This document shows, piece by piece, positions 8,490 to 17,080 of a DNA stretch of 41,258 bases. How positions within the stretch are numbered: the stretch's first letter is position 1; every line of letters begins with the position of its first letter. The stretch is from Paenochrobactrum gallinarii (GTDB lineage: Bacteria > Pseudomonadota > Alphaproteobacteria > Rhizobiales > Rhizobiaceae): assembly GCF_014205685.1 (NCBI RefSeq), contig NZ_JACIIU010000018.1:1-41258 (forward strand), given 5' to 3'. The notes under the pieces are model-generated. The model saw only the letters and a program-made list of their open reading frames with translations, did not search any database and was not told the DNA's origin. Made by a program: the position numbers and the translations under genes.

Positions 8490-9134
8490 CTAAGGCCGCA
8501 AAGCGCTCAAGATCAGATCAATGACATGCTGACGTCTGGCATCAATGCTGTCTTGGCTTATCATATCACGTTTAAAAATCACTGAGAGTGTTTTGTGATT
8601 GGAGAAGTAAAAGAAGGAGAGACCGGCAATGGAAAGATAGAGATTGATCGGCTCGAATTTATTGTTGAATAATCCAGCTTTGATACCTCTGGCCAGTGTT
8701 TCATCAATCATTTTGACGAGGGGTGAGTGCATTTCGGCAATATTATCGGATGCTTTGAGATGGCATGCATCCATGCGGTTTTCATCATTGAGAAGCGCAA
8801 TGAATTCGGGATGCTCAGCCAGATAATCAAACGAAAATGAGACAAGGCGCGCCATGGCGGCTTCAGGAGCCAGATCTTCCAGATGCAGCTGCATCTCGCT
8901 TTCGCGAATTTCGCGATAAACTTCTTCCAAAGTCAGTTTGTAAAGCTCGGCTTTGCTGCCGAAGTAATGATAAACAAGCTGTTTATTGCAGCCTGCCATT
9001 TGGGCAATACGGTCAACACGGCCTCCCTCAAAGCCATATTGGGTAAATTCACTCATCGCCGCCTGCAGCAATGCTTTCGAAGTTGCAACAGGATCACGCT
9101 TCTGTACGGCTTCTTGTTTTTTTGGCGTCTTCAA
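8490..9134 (-). CDS. TetR family transcriptional regulator
   Basis: A 214-residue repressor. The N-terminal HTH (about residues 17-65) has the typical order ALLQAAMSEFTQYGFEGGRV and CNKQLVYHYFGSKAELYK. The helical C-terminal ligand domain is divergent, as expected. The gene is flanked by two nearly identical palindromes (8450-8467 downstream, 9152-9169 upstream). It therefore likely controls the minus-strand operon, its own promoter and the divergent binding-protein gene. The ligand is presumably the imported compound or a catabolite. A RutR-like pyrimidine sensor is conceivable but not supported by specific residues. Confidence 0.9.
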   Translation of the reverse strand: MKTPKKQEAVQKRDPVATSKALLQAAMSEFTQYGFEGGRVDRIAQMAGCNKQLVYHYFGSKAELYKLTLEEVYREIRESEMQLHLEDLAPEAAMARLVSFSFDYLAEHPEFIALLNDENRMDACHLKASDNIAEMHSPLVKMIDETLARGIKAGLFNNKFEPINLYLSIAGLSFFYFSNHKTLSVIFKRDMISQDSIDARRQHVIDLILSALRP

Positions 9135-9151
9135 AAATATACCCCTTTAAT

Positions 9152-9169
9152 CAACCAACCAGTTGTTTG
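9152..9169. promoter_or_regulatory. Predicted TetR operator 2 (tetR / binding-protein divergent promoter)
   Basis: CAACCAACCAGTTGTTTG matches operator 1 at 16 of 18 bases with identical spacing. It lies 18 bases upstream of the tetR start codon and 150 bases upstream of the binding-protein gene. This position allows autorepression and possibly control in the other direction. Confidence 0.75.
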
Positions 9170-9318
9170 GTTGTTGCCTTCTCATAACATCTGTGTAAAT
9201 ATTTTACCAGATATGAACGCGGCGTCACGATAGATCAAGCAGGCTTTTCATCTCTGTCAAAGCTTCAAATTAAGTGATGGCTTGAAAAATATAACGGAAA
9301 ATGTTGGGAGGCATATCC

Positions 9319-10314
9319 ATGAAAAAGTTCAATAAATTTATTGCAGGATTCTTGGCCTCATGTGTCATGGCGCCGGCTATTGCTTCAGCAGAAGACATTA
9401 ACATTGTTTTGAACTGGGTGCCGACCGCGGACCATATGCCTTATTTTTATGCCAAGCAGATGGGCTTGTACGAAAAAGAAGGCTTGAACGTTAACATCGA
9501 GAGCGGTCGTGGTTCTGGCGCGGCAGCACAAAAAGTAGGTGCCGGTTTTTCGCAATTTGGCATTGCTGACATGCCTACAGTTTTGCTTGCCAAAGGGCAG
9601 GGTGCAGACAGCGTTGCTTTGATGACGGTATACACCAACTCGCCGCAGGGTTTTTATTGGCTGAAAAGTAAGGGCATCAAAGGTGCTGAAGATTTTCCGG
9701 GACATTCGATCGGCAATCCGCCGGCAGATGCGTCACGCGTGATGTGGCCAATGTTTGCGGAAGCTGTAAAGATTGATCCGGCAGCAGTGAAATTTGTTAA
9801 TATTTCTCCGCAGGCAAAAGTGGCGTCCCTGAAAAGCGGTGCCATTGATATCACCAGTGATTTTTACAACGAACATGACATGAAAGTGCGCGAGTTTGGT
9901 GATGATCTGGGCTTTTTAGCATGGCGTAATATCGGCATTAATCCTTATGGCAATTCTATTATTGTCAATGCAAACTATCTGAATAAAAACCCTGAAACTG
10001 TGCGTAAATTTATGCAAGTGACTCAAAAAGCTTTTGAAACTTGCGTTAAGGATAGAGACCCGTGCATTGAGGCATTGCTCAGTCAGGTTTCTGGTTTGGA
10101 TAAAAGCAATCAGCAAGATCAGTGGAACCGCATTCAGGAATTGATGCGTGATAAAACCACAATGGAAGTTGGCCTTGGGGCTTTTGATGATGACCGCATG
10201 AAGCAAGATTATGAAATGGTTGAGAAATATTTCGATTTAGAAAAACCGTTCGATATCAAAACCGCCTATAGTAATGAATATCTTGATATGTCGATCAAAA
10301 TGCCAAAAGAGTAA
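9319..10314 (+). CDS. ABC transporter substrate-binding protein, NMT1/THI5 (SsuA/ThiY) family
   Basis: A 331-residue periplasmic binding protein. The N-terminus MKKFNKFIAGFLASCVMAPA, followed by IASA-E, is a clear Sec signal with AxA cleavage near residue 24. The mature part opens with the family pattern INIVLNWVPTADHMPYFYAKQ and has the glycine-rich segment SGRGSGAAAQKVG. THI5-type proteins bind pyrimidine precursors; relatives bind taurine, sulfonates or aromatic acids. ATG 9319 is chosen over 9301 because GGGAGG at 9306-9311 precedes it and the signal peptide starts there. It is transcribed away from the permease/ATPase operon. A strong hairpin follows. Confidence 0.9.
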   Translation: MKKFNKFIAGFLASCVMAPAIASAEDINIVLNWVPTADHMPYFYAKQMGLYEKEGLNVNIESGRGSGAAAQKVGAGFSQFGIADMPTVLLAKGQGADSVALMTVYTNSPQGFYWLKSKGIKGAEDFPGHSIGNPPADASRVMWPMFAEAVKIDPAAVKFVNISPQAKVASLKSGAIDITSDFYNEHDMKVREFGDDLGFLAWRNIGINPYGNSIIVNANYLNKNPETVRKFMQVTQKAFETCVKDRDPCIEALLSQVSGLDKSNQQDQWNRIQELMRDKTTMEVGLGAFDDDRMKQDYEMVEKYFDLEKPFDIKTAYSNEYLDMSIKMPKE

Positions 10315-10363
10315 ATGCGAAAGTTACGCAGGCTCTATTTATAAAGCATAGGATAATTCACTT

Positions 10364-10400
10364 ATATGCCTCGGAATGCATTGAGCATTCCGAGGCATAT
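10364..10400. terminator. Strong bidirectional terminator
   Basis: A perfect 16-bp stem (10364-10379 with 10385-10400) closes a 5-base loop and is followed by TTTATT. It lies between two convergent genes (binding protein ending 10314, GAF gene ending 10412) and can serve both. Confidence 0.9.
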
Positions 10401-10411
10401 TTTATTACCGT

Positions 10412-10921
10412 TTACGCCTGCTGGCTTATGATATGACGGCTGGCAAGCCATGCAGCTTTCGCCGGAACGGAAAGCACAGTGTTTGCCAGTTCCACACGTT
10501 CTTCGGTGTGATGGTTTTCGCCGTTCAAAATATTGACAGTGCCAACAAGTGTATCGTTCAAAATAATCGGCAGATTGATGACCGACGCACAGCCAAGCTG
10601 ACCGATCAGCTCCGCATCAGGAAACACTTTATCGATATCGGCAAGATTATTGGCGACAAATGTACGGCGCTCTTTATGCACTACATCGAACCAGGAATTA
10701 TAGGTAATCGGCTTGCTGCCGGAGACCGGATATTCTTCCGGATGCGATGTGAAAATACGCCCTGAACGCTCGATCTTCATATTGGCTTCCATCAGCGTAA
10801 ACAGTTTTGCGCCAATGACAGCATCGGTCAAACGCCAAAGTGCTTCAAATGGCTCTTCAGGCTTGGTTGCTTTGGCCAATGCTTTGTCAAAGGCGATCAG
10901 TTCTGCTTGAAAACGGCTCAT
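10412..10921 (-). CDS. GAF domain-containing protein
   Basis: A 169-residue cytosolic protein made almost wholly of one GAF domain (about residues 25-155). Visible features are the alternating strand region SVINLPIILNDTLVGTVNIL and the terminal helix. GAF domains bind small molecules or cyclic nucleotides, and no output domain is attached here. It follows the dppF-like ATPase gene by 12 bases on the same strand, so it is probably the last gene of the transporter operon. GGGAAGAG precedes the ATG. A role as ligand sensor for the imported peptide or derivative is inference. Confidence 0.85.
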   Translation of the reverse strand: MSRFQAELIAFDKALAKATKPEEPFEALWRLTDAVIGAKLFTLMEANMKIERSGRIFTSHPEEYPVSGSKPITYNSWFDVVHKERRTFVANNLADIDKVFPDAELIGQLGCASVINLPIILNDTLVGTVNILNGENHHTEERVELANTVLSVPAKAAWLASRHIISQQA

Positions 10922-10933
10922 ATTTACTCTTCC

Positions 10934-11677
10934 CTATTGATTGCCGCCACTGGCGACATATAATTCTTGCGCGTAGTCACTGTTGAAACGACCTTGTTTC
11001 AACTGGGTGACATCGGCAATTTCCAACACGCGACCGTGGCGCATGACCGCCATCCGGTCACATAAAAATGAAACAACCGGCAAATTGTGGGTAACCATCA
11101 AATATGTAAGGTTCCGCTCTTTGCGTAAGCGTTTCAAAAGATTCAGAATTTCGGCCTGAACAGAAACGTCCAAGGCAGAGGTTGGCTCATCCAGTAGCAG
11201 CACTTTAGGCTCCAGCATCAAAGCACGGGCAATCGCCACACGCTGACGCTGACCACCGGATAATTGGTGCGGATAGCGGAAGCGGAAGCGCTGATCTAGC
11301 CCCACCGCATTGAGCATATCTTTCACCTTTTGATCGCGCCCGCTCAAACCATGGATGGACATGCCTTCGGCCAGACAATCATCAATGGTTTTACGTGGAT
11401 GCAGCGATGCATAAGGGTCTTGAAACACCATCTGGCATTGCAGTGCTGCCTGTTTGTCAGCACCATGCAGACGGGACTTGCCGAGAATGGAGATTTCACC
11501 GCTCCAATCCGGCGCCAGTCCCATAATGGCTTTCAAAATGGTCGATTTACCAGAACCGCTTTCACCCACAAGAGCAAAGCTTTCACCGTGTTCCACCGAT
11601 ATATTCACATCATGGACAACCTGCGTTTTGCCGTAAGAAATGCACAGATCTTTCAGTTCGATAGCAGCGCCACTCAT
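10934..11677 (-). CDS. Dipeptide/oligopeptide/nickel-type ABC transporter ATPase (DppF/NikE-like)
   Basis: A 247-residue cytoplasmic ATPase. Walker A is GESGSGKST (about residues 37-45), the signature is [14 protein letters not shown], Walker B is [13 protein letters not shown], and VTHNLPVV gives the H-loop. It is shorter than DppF/OppF (about 320-330) and lacks most of their C-terminal oligopeptide domain, a length closer to NikE. It overlaps the preceding ATPase gene by 4 bases (ATGA). The two ATPases form the heterodimer that drives the importer. Confidence 0.88.
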   Translation of the reverse strand: MSGAAIELKDLCISYGKTQVVHDVNISVEHGESFALVGESGSGKSTILKAIMGLAPDWSGEISILGKSRLHGADKQAALQCQMVFQDPYASLHPRKTIDDCLAEGMSIHGLSGRDQKVKDMLNAVGLDQRFRFRYPHQLSGGQRQRVAIARALMLEPKVLLLDEPTSALDVSVQAEILNLLKRLRKERNLTYLMVTHNLPVVSFLCDRMAVMRHGRVLEIADVTQLKQGRFNSDYAQELYVASGGNQ

Positions 11678-12534
11678 GTTCGTGCTCCTGCACTCCAGAG
11701 GCTGCGATCAAGCACGGGAAGCTCGTCGCGGTCCTCATCAATTTTCGGCATGGCTGCAAGAAGCCCTTGCGTATAAGGATGTTTGGCCTGATGCAGGTCT
11801 TTGGCCAGACATTCTTCAACAATCTCACCGCTATTCATCACGATGATACGATCACAATAGCGTGCTACCAGATTAAGATCATGGCTGATAAGCAAAAGCC
11901 CCATGCCATTGCCTGAAACAAGCGCATCCATAATATCAAGCACCTGCGCCTGAACGGAGACATCTAAAGCCGATGTCGGCTCATCCGCAATCAGCAAATC
12001 CGGCTTGGGGATCAGCATCATCGCGATCATCACGCGCTGCCCCATGCCGCCGGACACCTCATGCGGATAAAGCTTAGCGACGTGCGCCGGATTGTTGATG
12101 CGCACCGCTTCCAGCATTGCAATAACGCGGGAATTTAACTCTTTGCGTGAGATTTTCTCGTGCGTTTGCAAAGCTTCGGCAATCTGATCGCCAATGGTCA
12201 TCACCGGATTGAGCGAAAATTTCGGATCCTGCATTACCATCGAAATACGGCTGCCGCGTAAGGCACGCATTTGACGCTCGGATGTTTTCAACAAATCAAT
12301 GCCGTCAAAATTCATTGTGTCGGCAGCAATTTTTCCCGGGCTTCGGATGAGTTTGAGAATGGCGCGGCCGGTCATGGATTTACCGGAACCACTTTCGCCG
12401 ACAATGCCGAGTTTTTCGCGTCCAAGCTGAAAGGAAATGCCTTTTACGACATTAACAGGCCCGCGACTGGTCGGAAAAGTGACGGTGAGGTTTTTAACTT
12501 CCAATAGAGGTTGGCTTGTGTCAGCAGCACTCAT
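11674..12534 (-). CDS. Dipeptide/oligopeptide/nickel-type ABC transporter ATPase (DppD/NikD-like)
   Basis: A 286-residue ATPase, the partner of the one at 10934-11677. Walker A is GESGSGKSM, the signature is [14 protein letters not shown], and Walker B is [13 protein letters not shown]. The C-terminus has the short [12 protein letters not shown] segment typical of the oligopeptide ATPase tail. It overlaps the permease gene by 4 bases. Position and overlaps place it in the order permease-permease-ATPase-ATPase. Confidence 0.88.
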   Translation of the reverse strand: MSAADTSQPLLEVKNLTVTFPTSRGPVNVVKGISFQLGREKLGIVGESGSGKSMTGRAILKLIRSPGKIAADTMNFDGIDLLKTSERQMRALRGSRISMVMQDPKFSLNPVMTIGDQIAEALQTHEKISRKELNSRVIAMLEAVRINNPAHVAKLYPHEVSGGMGQRVMIAMMLIPKPDLLIADEPTSALDVSVQAQVLDIMDALVSGNGMGLLLISHDLNLVARYCDRIIVMNSGEIVEECLAKDLHQAKHPYTQGLLAAMPKIDEDRDELPVLDRSLWSAGART

Positions 12535-13436
12535 TGTTTGCCTCCCTGTTTTGGATCAAGCACATCACGCAGGCCATCGCCCAGCAAACAAAAGCCAAGA
12601 CTGACGAGAATAATCGCAAAGCCCGGCATGGTTGCCACCCACCATTGGTCGAGAATAAAATTACGACCGCTGGCAATCATTGCGCCCCATTCAGGCAATG
12701 GCGGCTGCGCACCAAGGCCGAGAAAACCAAGACCGGCGGCGGTCAGAATAATGCCTGCCATATCAAGAGTTACACGCACGATTGTAGATGAAGCGCAAAG
12801 CGGGAGCACGTGGCGCAAGATAATACGCGTATGGCCGCCACCTTGAATGCGCACGGCTGCGATAAATTCGGCATCTCTGAAAGTTATGGTTTCGGCGCGT
12901 GCAATGCGGGCATAAACCGGCCATGCGGTGAGCGCGATAGCTATAATGGCATTTTCAATACCGGGCCCGAGAGCTGCCACAAATGCCAGCGCCATGATAA
13001 GCTTTGGCATCGAAAGGAAAATATCGGTGATTGCCATCATGGCACGGTCAACCCAGCCGCCGAAATAACCGGCAACGGCACCGATAATGAGGCCAAGAGG
13101 AGCGGCAATTACGCCAACCATGGTGACAATCAGCAATGTGATACGCGCACCATAAACCACGCGTGACCAGATATCACGGCCAAGTTCATCTGTGCCCATC
13201 CAATGTGCACTGCTTGGTGGCAACAGGCGGGCAGAAAGGTTTTGACTGGTTGGTGAATAGGGCGCAAGCATCGGTGCAAAAGCGGCAATCAGCAGCAAGG
13301 CAAGAATGATAATCAACCCGATAACTGTTAACGGGTTACGCAAAAGTGCCGTAAAAACACGCCAGAAACGACCCATCCGTGCCTGAAAACGTGAGGATGG
13401 CGAGTCGTCTAAAAGCCAGTTACGCAATGTACTCAT
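12531..13436 (-). CDS. ABC transporter permease, DppC/OppC type
   Basis: A 301-residue inner-membrane permease. An N-terminal cytoplasmic tail is followed by about six helices. The family's APYSPTSQNLSARLLPPSSAHW segment, which introduces HWMGTDELGRDIWSRVVYG, is present at about residues 75-110. The EAA loop lies near AAVRIQGGGHTRIILRHVLP. It overlaps both neighbours by 4 bases. It pairs with the DppB-type permease upstream. Confidence 0.9.
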   Translation of the reverse strand: MSTLRNWLLDDSPSSRFQARMGRFWRVFTALLRNPLTVIGLIIILALLLIAAFAPMLAPYSPTSQNLSARLLPPSSAHWMGTDELGRDIWSRVVYGARITLLIVTMVGVIAAPLGLIIGAVAGYFGGWVDRAMMAITDIFLSMPKLIMALAFVAALGPGIENAIIAIALTAWPVYARIARAETITFRDAEFIAAVRIQGGGHTRIILRHVLPLCASSTIVRVTLDMAGIILTAAGLGFLGLGAQPPLPEWGAMIASGRNFILDQWWVATMPGFAIILVSLGFCLLGDGLRDVLDPKQGGKQ

Positions 13437-14509
13437 CGGCGCGCCCTCGGATCCAGAAACTGATAGAGAAGATCAGATAATTTGTTGATCAGAATGAAGA
13501 CTGTACCGATCACCAATGTGGCGCCTAAAACGGCGTTCATATCTGCATTAAATAAAGCTGTGGTCAGATAGTTACCGATGCCCGGCCATGAGAAAACCGT
13601 TTCAATCATCACCGAACCTTCAAGCAATGCTGCATATGAAAGACCAATAACGGTAACGAGCTGAATGCGGATCGGGTAAAACGCATGACGCCAGATTACC
13701 CGCCACTCCGCCACACCTTTAACGCGTGCTGTAGTGACAAATTCTTGCCCCAACTGTTCCAGCATGAAGGAGCGTGTCATACGGGAAATATAGGCAAGAC
13801 TGAAAAAGCCCAAGATGAAAGACGGCAAAATCAGATGCGCAAAGGCATTGGCAAAGATTTCCCAATCCCGCGCAATAATCGCATCAATAAGATAAAGACC
13901 GGTGACCTGATCGATCATGCCATCATAGAAAACATCAAGACGGCCGGGGCCTGCAACCCAGCCAAGATGGGCATAGAAAAATGCCAGACCGACAAGACCA
14001 AGCCAGAAGGCCGGCACCGCATAGCCGAGCAGACCAAAAACGCGGATCAGCTGATCCAGCCAGCCACTTTGATGGGTGGCCGCATATACGCCCATCGGCA
14101 CACCAAACACCACACCGATGATAATACCGATTGTAGCCATTTCTAAAGTTGCAGGGAAAACGCGTGCCAAATCCTGTGCAACGGAGCGTCCGGTGGAGAT
14201 GGAGTTACCCAGATTACCACTGAACACATCGCCGACATAAGAGAAGAACTGCATGATCAGCGGACGATCGAGCCCCATGGCCTGACGCGCTGCTTCATAT
14301 ACTTCTTTGCTGGCACGGTCTCCGACAACGGCCAAAACCGGATCAATCGGCACAATGCGGCCGATGAAAAAAGTAATCGCCAGAAGCCCTATAAAGGTGC
14401 CTAGAATGACAATTAAAAAATAACTCATATCTTTGAAAGTCTGGCCAAGCCTGCCTGTGGCTTTTTCCAGTGAATTCAAATTATTTGCGGCCGATGGATC
14501 AGCAGACAT
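13433..14509 (-). CDS. ABC transporter permease, DppB/OppB type
   Basis: A 358-residue inner-membrane permease and the first gene of the minus-strand operon. The N-terminal tail (28 residues) is longer than usual, but AGGAGGG stands 6 bases before ATG 14509, which supports this start over the internal MSYFL. Visible family features are IVPIDPVLAVVGDRAS, QAMGLDRPLIMQFFSYV, the EAA-type loop RVKGVAEWRVIWRHAFYP, and the closing VETVFSWPGIG-like VMIETVFSWPG. The divergent region upstream leads to the XRE-cupin regulator. Confidence 0.9.
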   Translation of the reverse strand: MSADPSAANNLNSLEKATGRLGQTFKDMSYFLIVILGTFIGLLAITFFIGRIVPIDPVLAVVGDRASKEVYEAARQAMGLDRPLIMQFFSYVGDVFSGNLGNSISTGRSVAQDLARVFPATLEMATIGIIIGVVFGVPMGVYAATHQSGWLDQLIRVFGLLGYAVPAFWLGLVGLAFFYAHLGWVAGPGRLDVFYDGMIDQVTGLYLIDAIIARDWEIFANAFAHLILPSFILGFFSLAYISRMTRSFMLEQLGQEFVTTARVKGVAEWRVIWRHAFYPIRIQLVTVIGLSYAALLEGSVMIETVFSWPGIGNYLTTALFNADMNAVLGATLVIGTVFILINKLSDLLYQFLDPRARR

Positions 14510-14636
14510 TGATCGCCCTCCTGCCAGAATCAGCCGCTTGCGGCATGAAGAAAAAGTTCATTGAGCCTCCCACAGGCGCGCTATTGTATTTGGCAAGCGC
14601 TGCAGCATTTCGGTATCTTTTCTGGGCTTTTTTAGC

Positions 14637-14652
14637 TTTTTCCCAGGAAAAA
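14637..14652. promoter_or_regulatory. Palindrome in the dppB / XRE-cupin divergent promoter
   Basis: TTTTTCC, two bases, GGAAAAA form a perfect 7-bp inverted repeat. It sits in the 235-base gap between the two divergent genes, where the XRE-cupin protein would be expected to act. Chance is possible because the arms contain A/T runs. I saw nothing else distinctive in this gap. Confidence 0.35.
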
Positions 14653-14744
14653 AGTGCCTCACTCAGCTGCGCCTCTTGCAAAATTTCACTTGGATAATAA
14701 CGAAAAATCTGATTAAATCAAAAAAATTTTTGTGAGGAGAAAAT

Positions 14745-15374
14745 TTGAGTAAAAAATTAGGCCGCCCGTCATCAGAGCTGGAAACGCAGATCGGACACCT
14801 GATCCGTATGCGTAGAAAGCAGCTTGGCATGACATTGCAGCAATTGGGCGACGGAGCCAATTTGTCAGTTGGTTATCTCAGTCAGGTCGAGCGTGATTTT
14901 GCGACGCCCACCTTGGCAGCACTAGCGGGTATTGCCCGCGCGCTGGAAGTTAATCTTGACTATTTCATCTCCGAGCCAGCCTTGGAGCAGGGCTTTACGC
15001 AGGCTGCAAACCGTCCGCGTTTTTCCATTGCGGGATCACCTTTGCTTTATGAAAAACTCGGCTGCCAATTGCCGGGCAACCAGCTCTCATCTTTCATTCT
15101 CAATGCACCCGCAGGATATGAGGCGGAAGTGGCCAGCCATGAAGGTGACGAGCTGATTTATATTTTGGAAGGATCAATCTTCCTCTGTCTGGATGGGCAG
15201 GAATTTACCATGGTTGAAGGTGACAGTCTGCATTATCGCGGCACCACACCTCATTCATGGGGCAATCGTACCGCTAGTCCGGCACGTATTTTATGGGTTG
15301 GTTCGCTGGCTGTTTTCAACAATTCCGGCTTGAACAATGTGGTGGTGTCGCAGGCCCCTTCGATTGTTCTTTGA
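14745..15374 (+). CDS. XRE family regulator with C-terminal cupin domain
   Basis: A 209-residue regulator. The XRE HTH (about residues 10-65) contains IRMRRKQLGMTLQQLGDGAN and LSVGYLSQVERDFATPTLAAL. The cupin-2 ligand domain (about 115-185) has the pattern EGDELIYILEGSIFLCLDG and SLHYRGTTPHSWGN. Start is TTG 14745, with GAGGAG 6 bases upstream; no ATG fits. Proteins of this type control amino-acid, polyamine or peptide metabolism. It is transcribed away from the permease operon and toward the binding protein and peptidase, so it is the likely local regulator. Confidence 0.9.
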   Translation: MSKKLGRPSSELETQIGHLIRMRRKQLGMTLQQLGDGANLSVGYLSQVERDFATPTLAALAGIARALEVNLDYFISEPALEQGFTQAANRPRFSIAGSPLLYEKLGCQLPGNQLSSFILNAPAGYEAEVASHEGDELIYILEGSIFLCLDGQEFTMVEGDSLHYRGTTPHSWGNRTASPARILWVGSLAVFNNSGLNNVVVSQAPSIVL

Positions 15375-15432
15375 GACTAAACAACATGCAACATGCCTTT
15401 CATGGCATCAATTTAAAGTGGAGGAATTTCTC

Positions 15433-17019
15433 GTGAAACTCTATAAAGCAGCCCTGATGGCAGCAGCTTTGACGCTGCCATTCATGCAGCCTGTTTGGGC
15501 GGCAACGCCGGATCATTCTCTGGTCGTTGCACAAAATATCAATGATATTGTTGCACTTGATCCGGCACAGGCTTATGAATTTTCGTCCGGCGAGCTGGTC
15601 AGCAATCTTTATGACCGTCTGGTGCAATATGATGCAGAAGACACCACCGTGCTGGCTGCTGGTCTGGCATCTGAATGGACCGCGGACGACGCGGCCAAAA
15701 CCATCCGCTTCACCATGCGCGAAAATGCCAAATTCAACTCAGGCAATCCGGTTCGTGCTGAGGATGTGGTTTTTTCGCTCTCACGCGTTATCAAACTGAA
15801 CCTGACACCAGCTTTCATCCTGACCCAGCTAGGCTGGACACCTGAAAATGTCGATCAGATGGTCACTGTTGATAATGGTCAGGTCGTGTTGAAATATGAC
15901 GGCGATTTCTCGTCAGCCTTTGTGCTGAACGTACTTGCCGCCCGTCCGGCTTCCATCGTTGATGAAAAAACAGTGATGGCCAATGAAAAAGACGGCGATC
16001 TGGGTAATGGCTGGCTCAACACCAATAGCGCAGGCTCAGGTCCTTTCACGCTCGCAGCCTATAAACCGGGTGAAATGGTGCGTTTGAACGCCAATCCGGA
16101 TTATTTCAAAGGTGCACCGGCGATGCGAGGTGTCATTATTCGCCATGTGGCAGAATCCGCCACTCAGCAATTGCTGCTGACATCAGGCGATGTTGATATG
16201 GCTCGCAATATGACCGCCGATCAGATTTCCGGCATCAAGAGCGATGATATTAAAGTCGAAAGCTTCCCGCAGGCAGCCGTTCACTTCCTTGCTTTCAACC
16301 AGAAATCAGAAGCCTTGCAGCCAAAGGCTGTGTGGGAAGCTGCCCGTTATTTGGTTGATTATGAAGGCATGTCCAACACCTTCCTCAAAGGCCAGATGGT
16401 GCCGCATCAGGCATTTTGGCCTAAGGGTTTCCCTGGCTCATATGACGAAATGCCATATAGCTACAACCCTGAAAAAGCTAAGCAGATCTTGAAAGATGCC
16501 GGTATTAAAACACCAATTAATGTCAAGCTCGATGTAATCAATTCGGCACCATTTGCCGATATGGCTCAGTCATTGCAGGCAAGCTTTGCTGAAGGCGGCA
16601 TCAACTTCGACATTCTGCCGGGTACGGGTTCGCAGGTCATCACCAAATATCGCGAACGCAGCCATGATGGTGTTTTGCTCTATTGGGGGCCGGATTTCAT
16701 GGATCCGCATTCCAATGCCAAAGCTTTTGCTTATAACCGCGATAATTCCGACGAAAATTATCAGGCAACCACTGCATGGCGTAACGCATGGGCAGTGCCG
16801 GATGACATTAACGACATGACCACCAAAGCATTGTCGGAAGCAGATCCGGAAAAGCGTCAGGAACTCTATATTGAGCTGCAAAAACGCGTTCAGACAGAGT
16901 CACCTGTCGTTGTCATGTTCCAGGCGGCCTATCAGGTTCCAATGAACAAGAAAGTAAATGGCTATGTGAATGGCGCGCTTTCTGATTTTGTTTATTATCG
17001 CCTTGTGACCAAAAACTAA
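15433..17019 (+). CDS. ABC transporter substrate-binding protein, family 5 (DppA/OppA/NikA class)
   Basis: A 528-residue periplasmic binding protein. The signal peptide MKLYKAALMAAALTLPFMQP ends in VWA-A near residue 23. The family 5 opening is visible in SLVVAQNINDIVALDPAQAYEF, and SNLYDRLVQYD, GPFTLAAYKPGEMVRLNANPDYF and YNPEKAKQILKDAG are recognisable segments. Start is GTG 15433, with GTGGAGGA (15418-15425) upstream and the signal peptide in phase; the frame extends to 15337 but overlaps the regulator gene. It delivers its ligand to the importer encoded on the other strand (10934-14509). An Xaa-Pro-type peptidase follows, which favours a peptide ligand. Confidence 0.9.
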   Translation: MKLYKAALMAAALTLPFMQPVWAATPDHSLVVAQNINDIVALDPAQAYEFSSGELVSNLYDRLVQYDAEDTTVLAAGLASEWTADDAAKTIRFTMRENAKFNSGNPVRAEDVVFSLSRVIKLNLTPAFILTQLGWTPENVDQMVTVDNGQVVLKYDGDFSSAFVLNVLAARPASIVDEKTVMANEKDGDLGNGWLNTNSAGSGPFTLAAYKPGEMVRLNANPDYFKGAPAMRGVIIRHVAESATQQLLLTSGDVDMARNMTADQISGIKSDDIKVESFPQAAVHFLAFNQKSEALQPKAVWEAARYLVDYEGMSNTFLKGQMVPHQAFWPKGFPGSYDEMPYSYNPEKAKQILKDAGIKTPINVKLDVINSAPFADMAQSLQASFAEGGINFDILPGTGSQVITKYRERSHDGVLLYWGPDFMDPHSNAKAFAYNRDNSDENYQATTAWRNAWAVPDDINDMTTKALSEADPEKRQELYIELQKRVQTESPVVVMFQAAYQVPMNKKVNGYVNGALSDFVYYRLVTKN

Positions 17020-17030
17020 AATACATAAGC

Positions 17031-17057
17031 TTCAAGGGCTGCATCGCAGCCCTTGAA
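17031..17057 (+). terminator. Terminator or attenuator between binding protein and peptidase
   Basis: A perfect 12-bp stem (17031-17042 with 17046-17057) with a 3-base loop is followed directly by TTTTT. The hairpin ends only 23 bases before the start of the next gene on the same strand. It should reduce, rather than abolish, transcription into the peptidase gene. Confidence 0.85.
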
Positions 17058-17080
17058 TTTTTGTGATCAGGAATTTGAAA

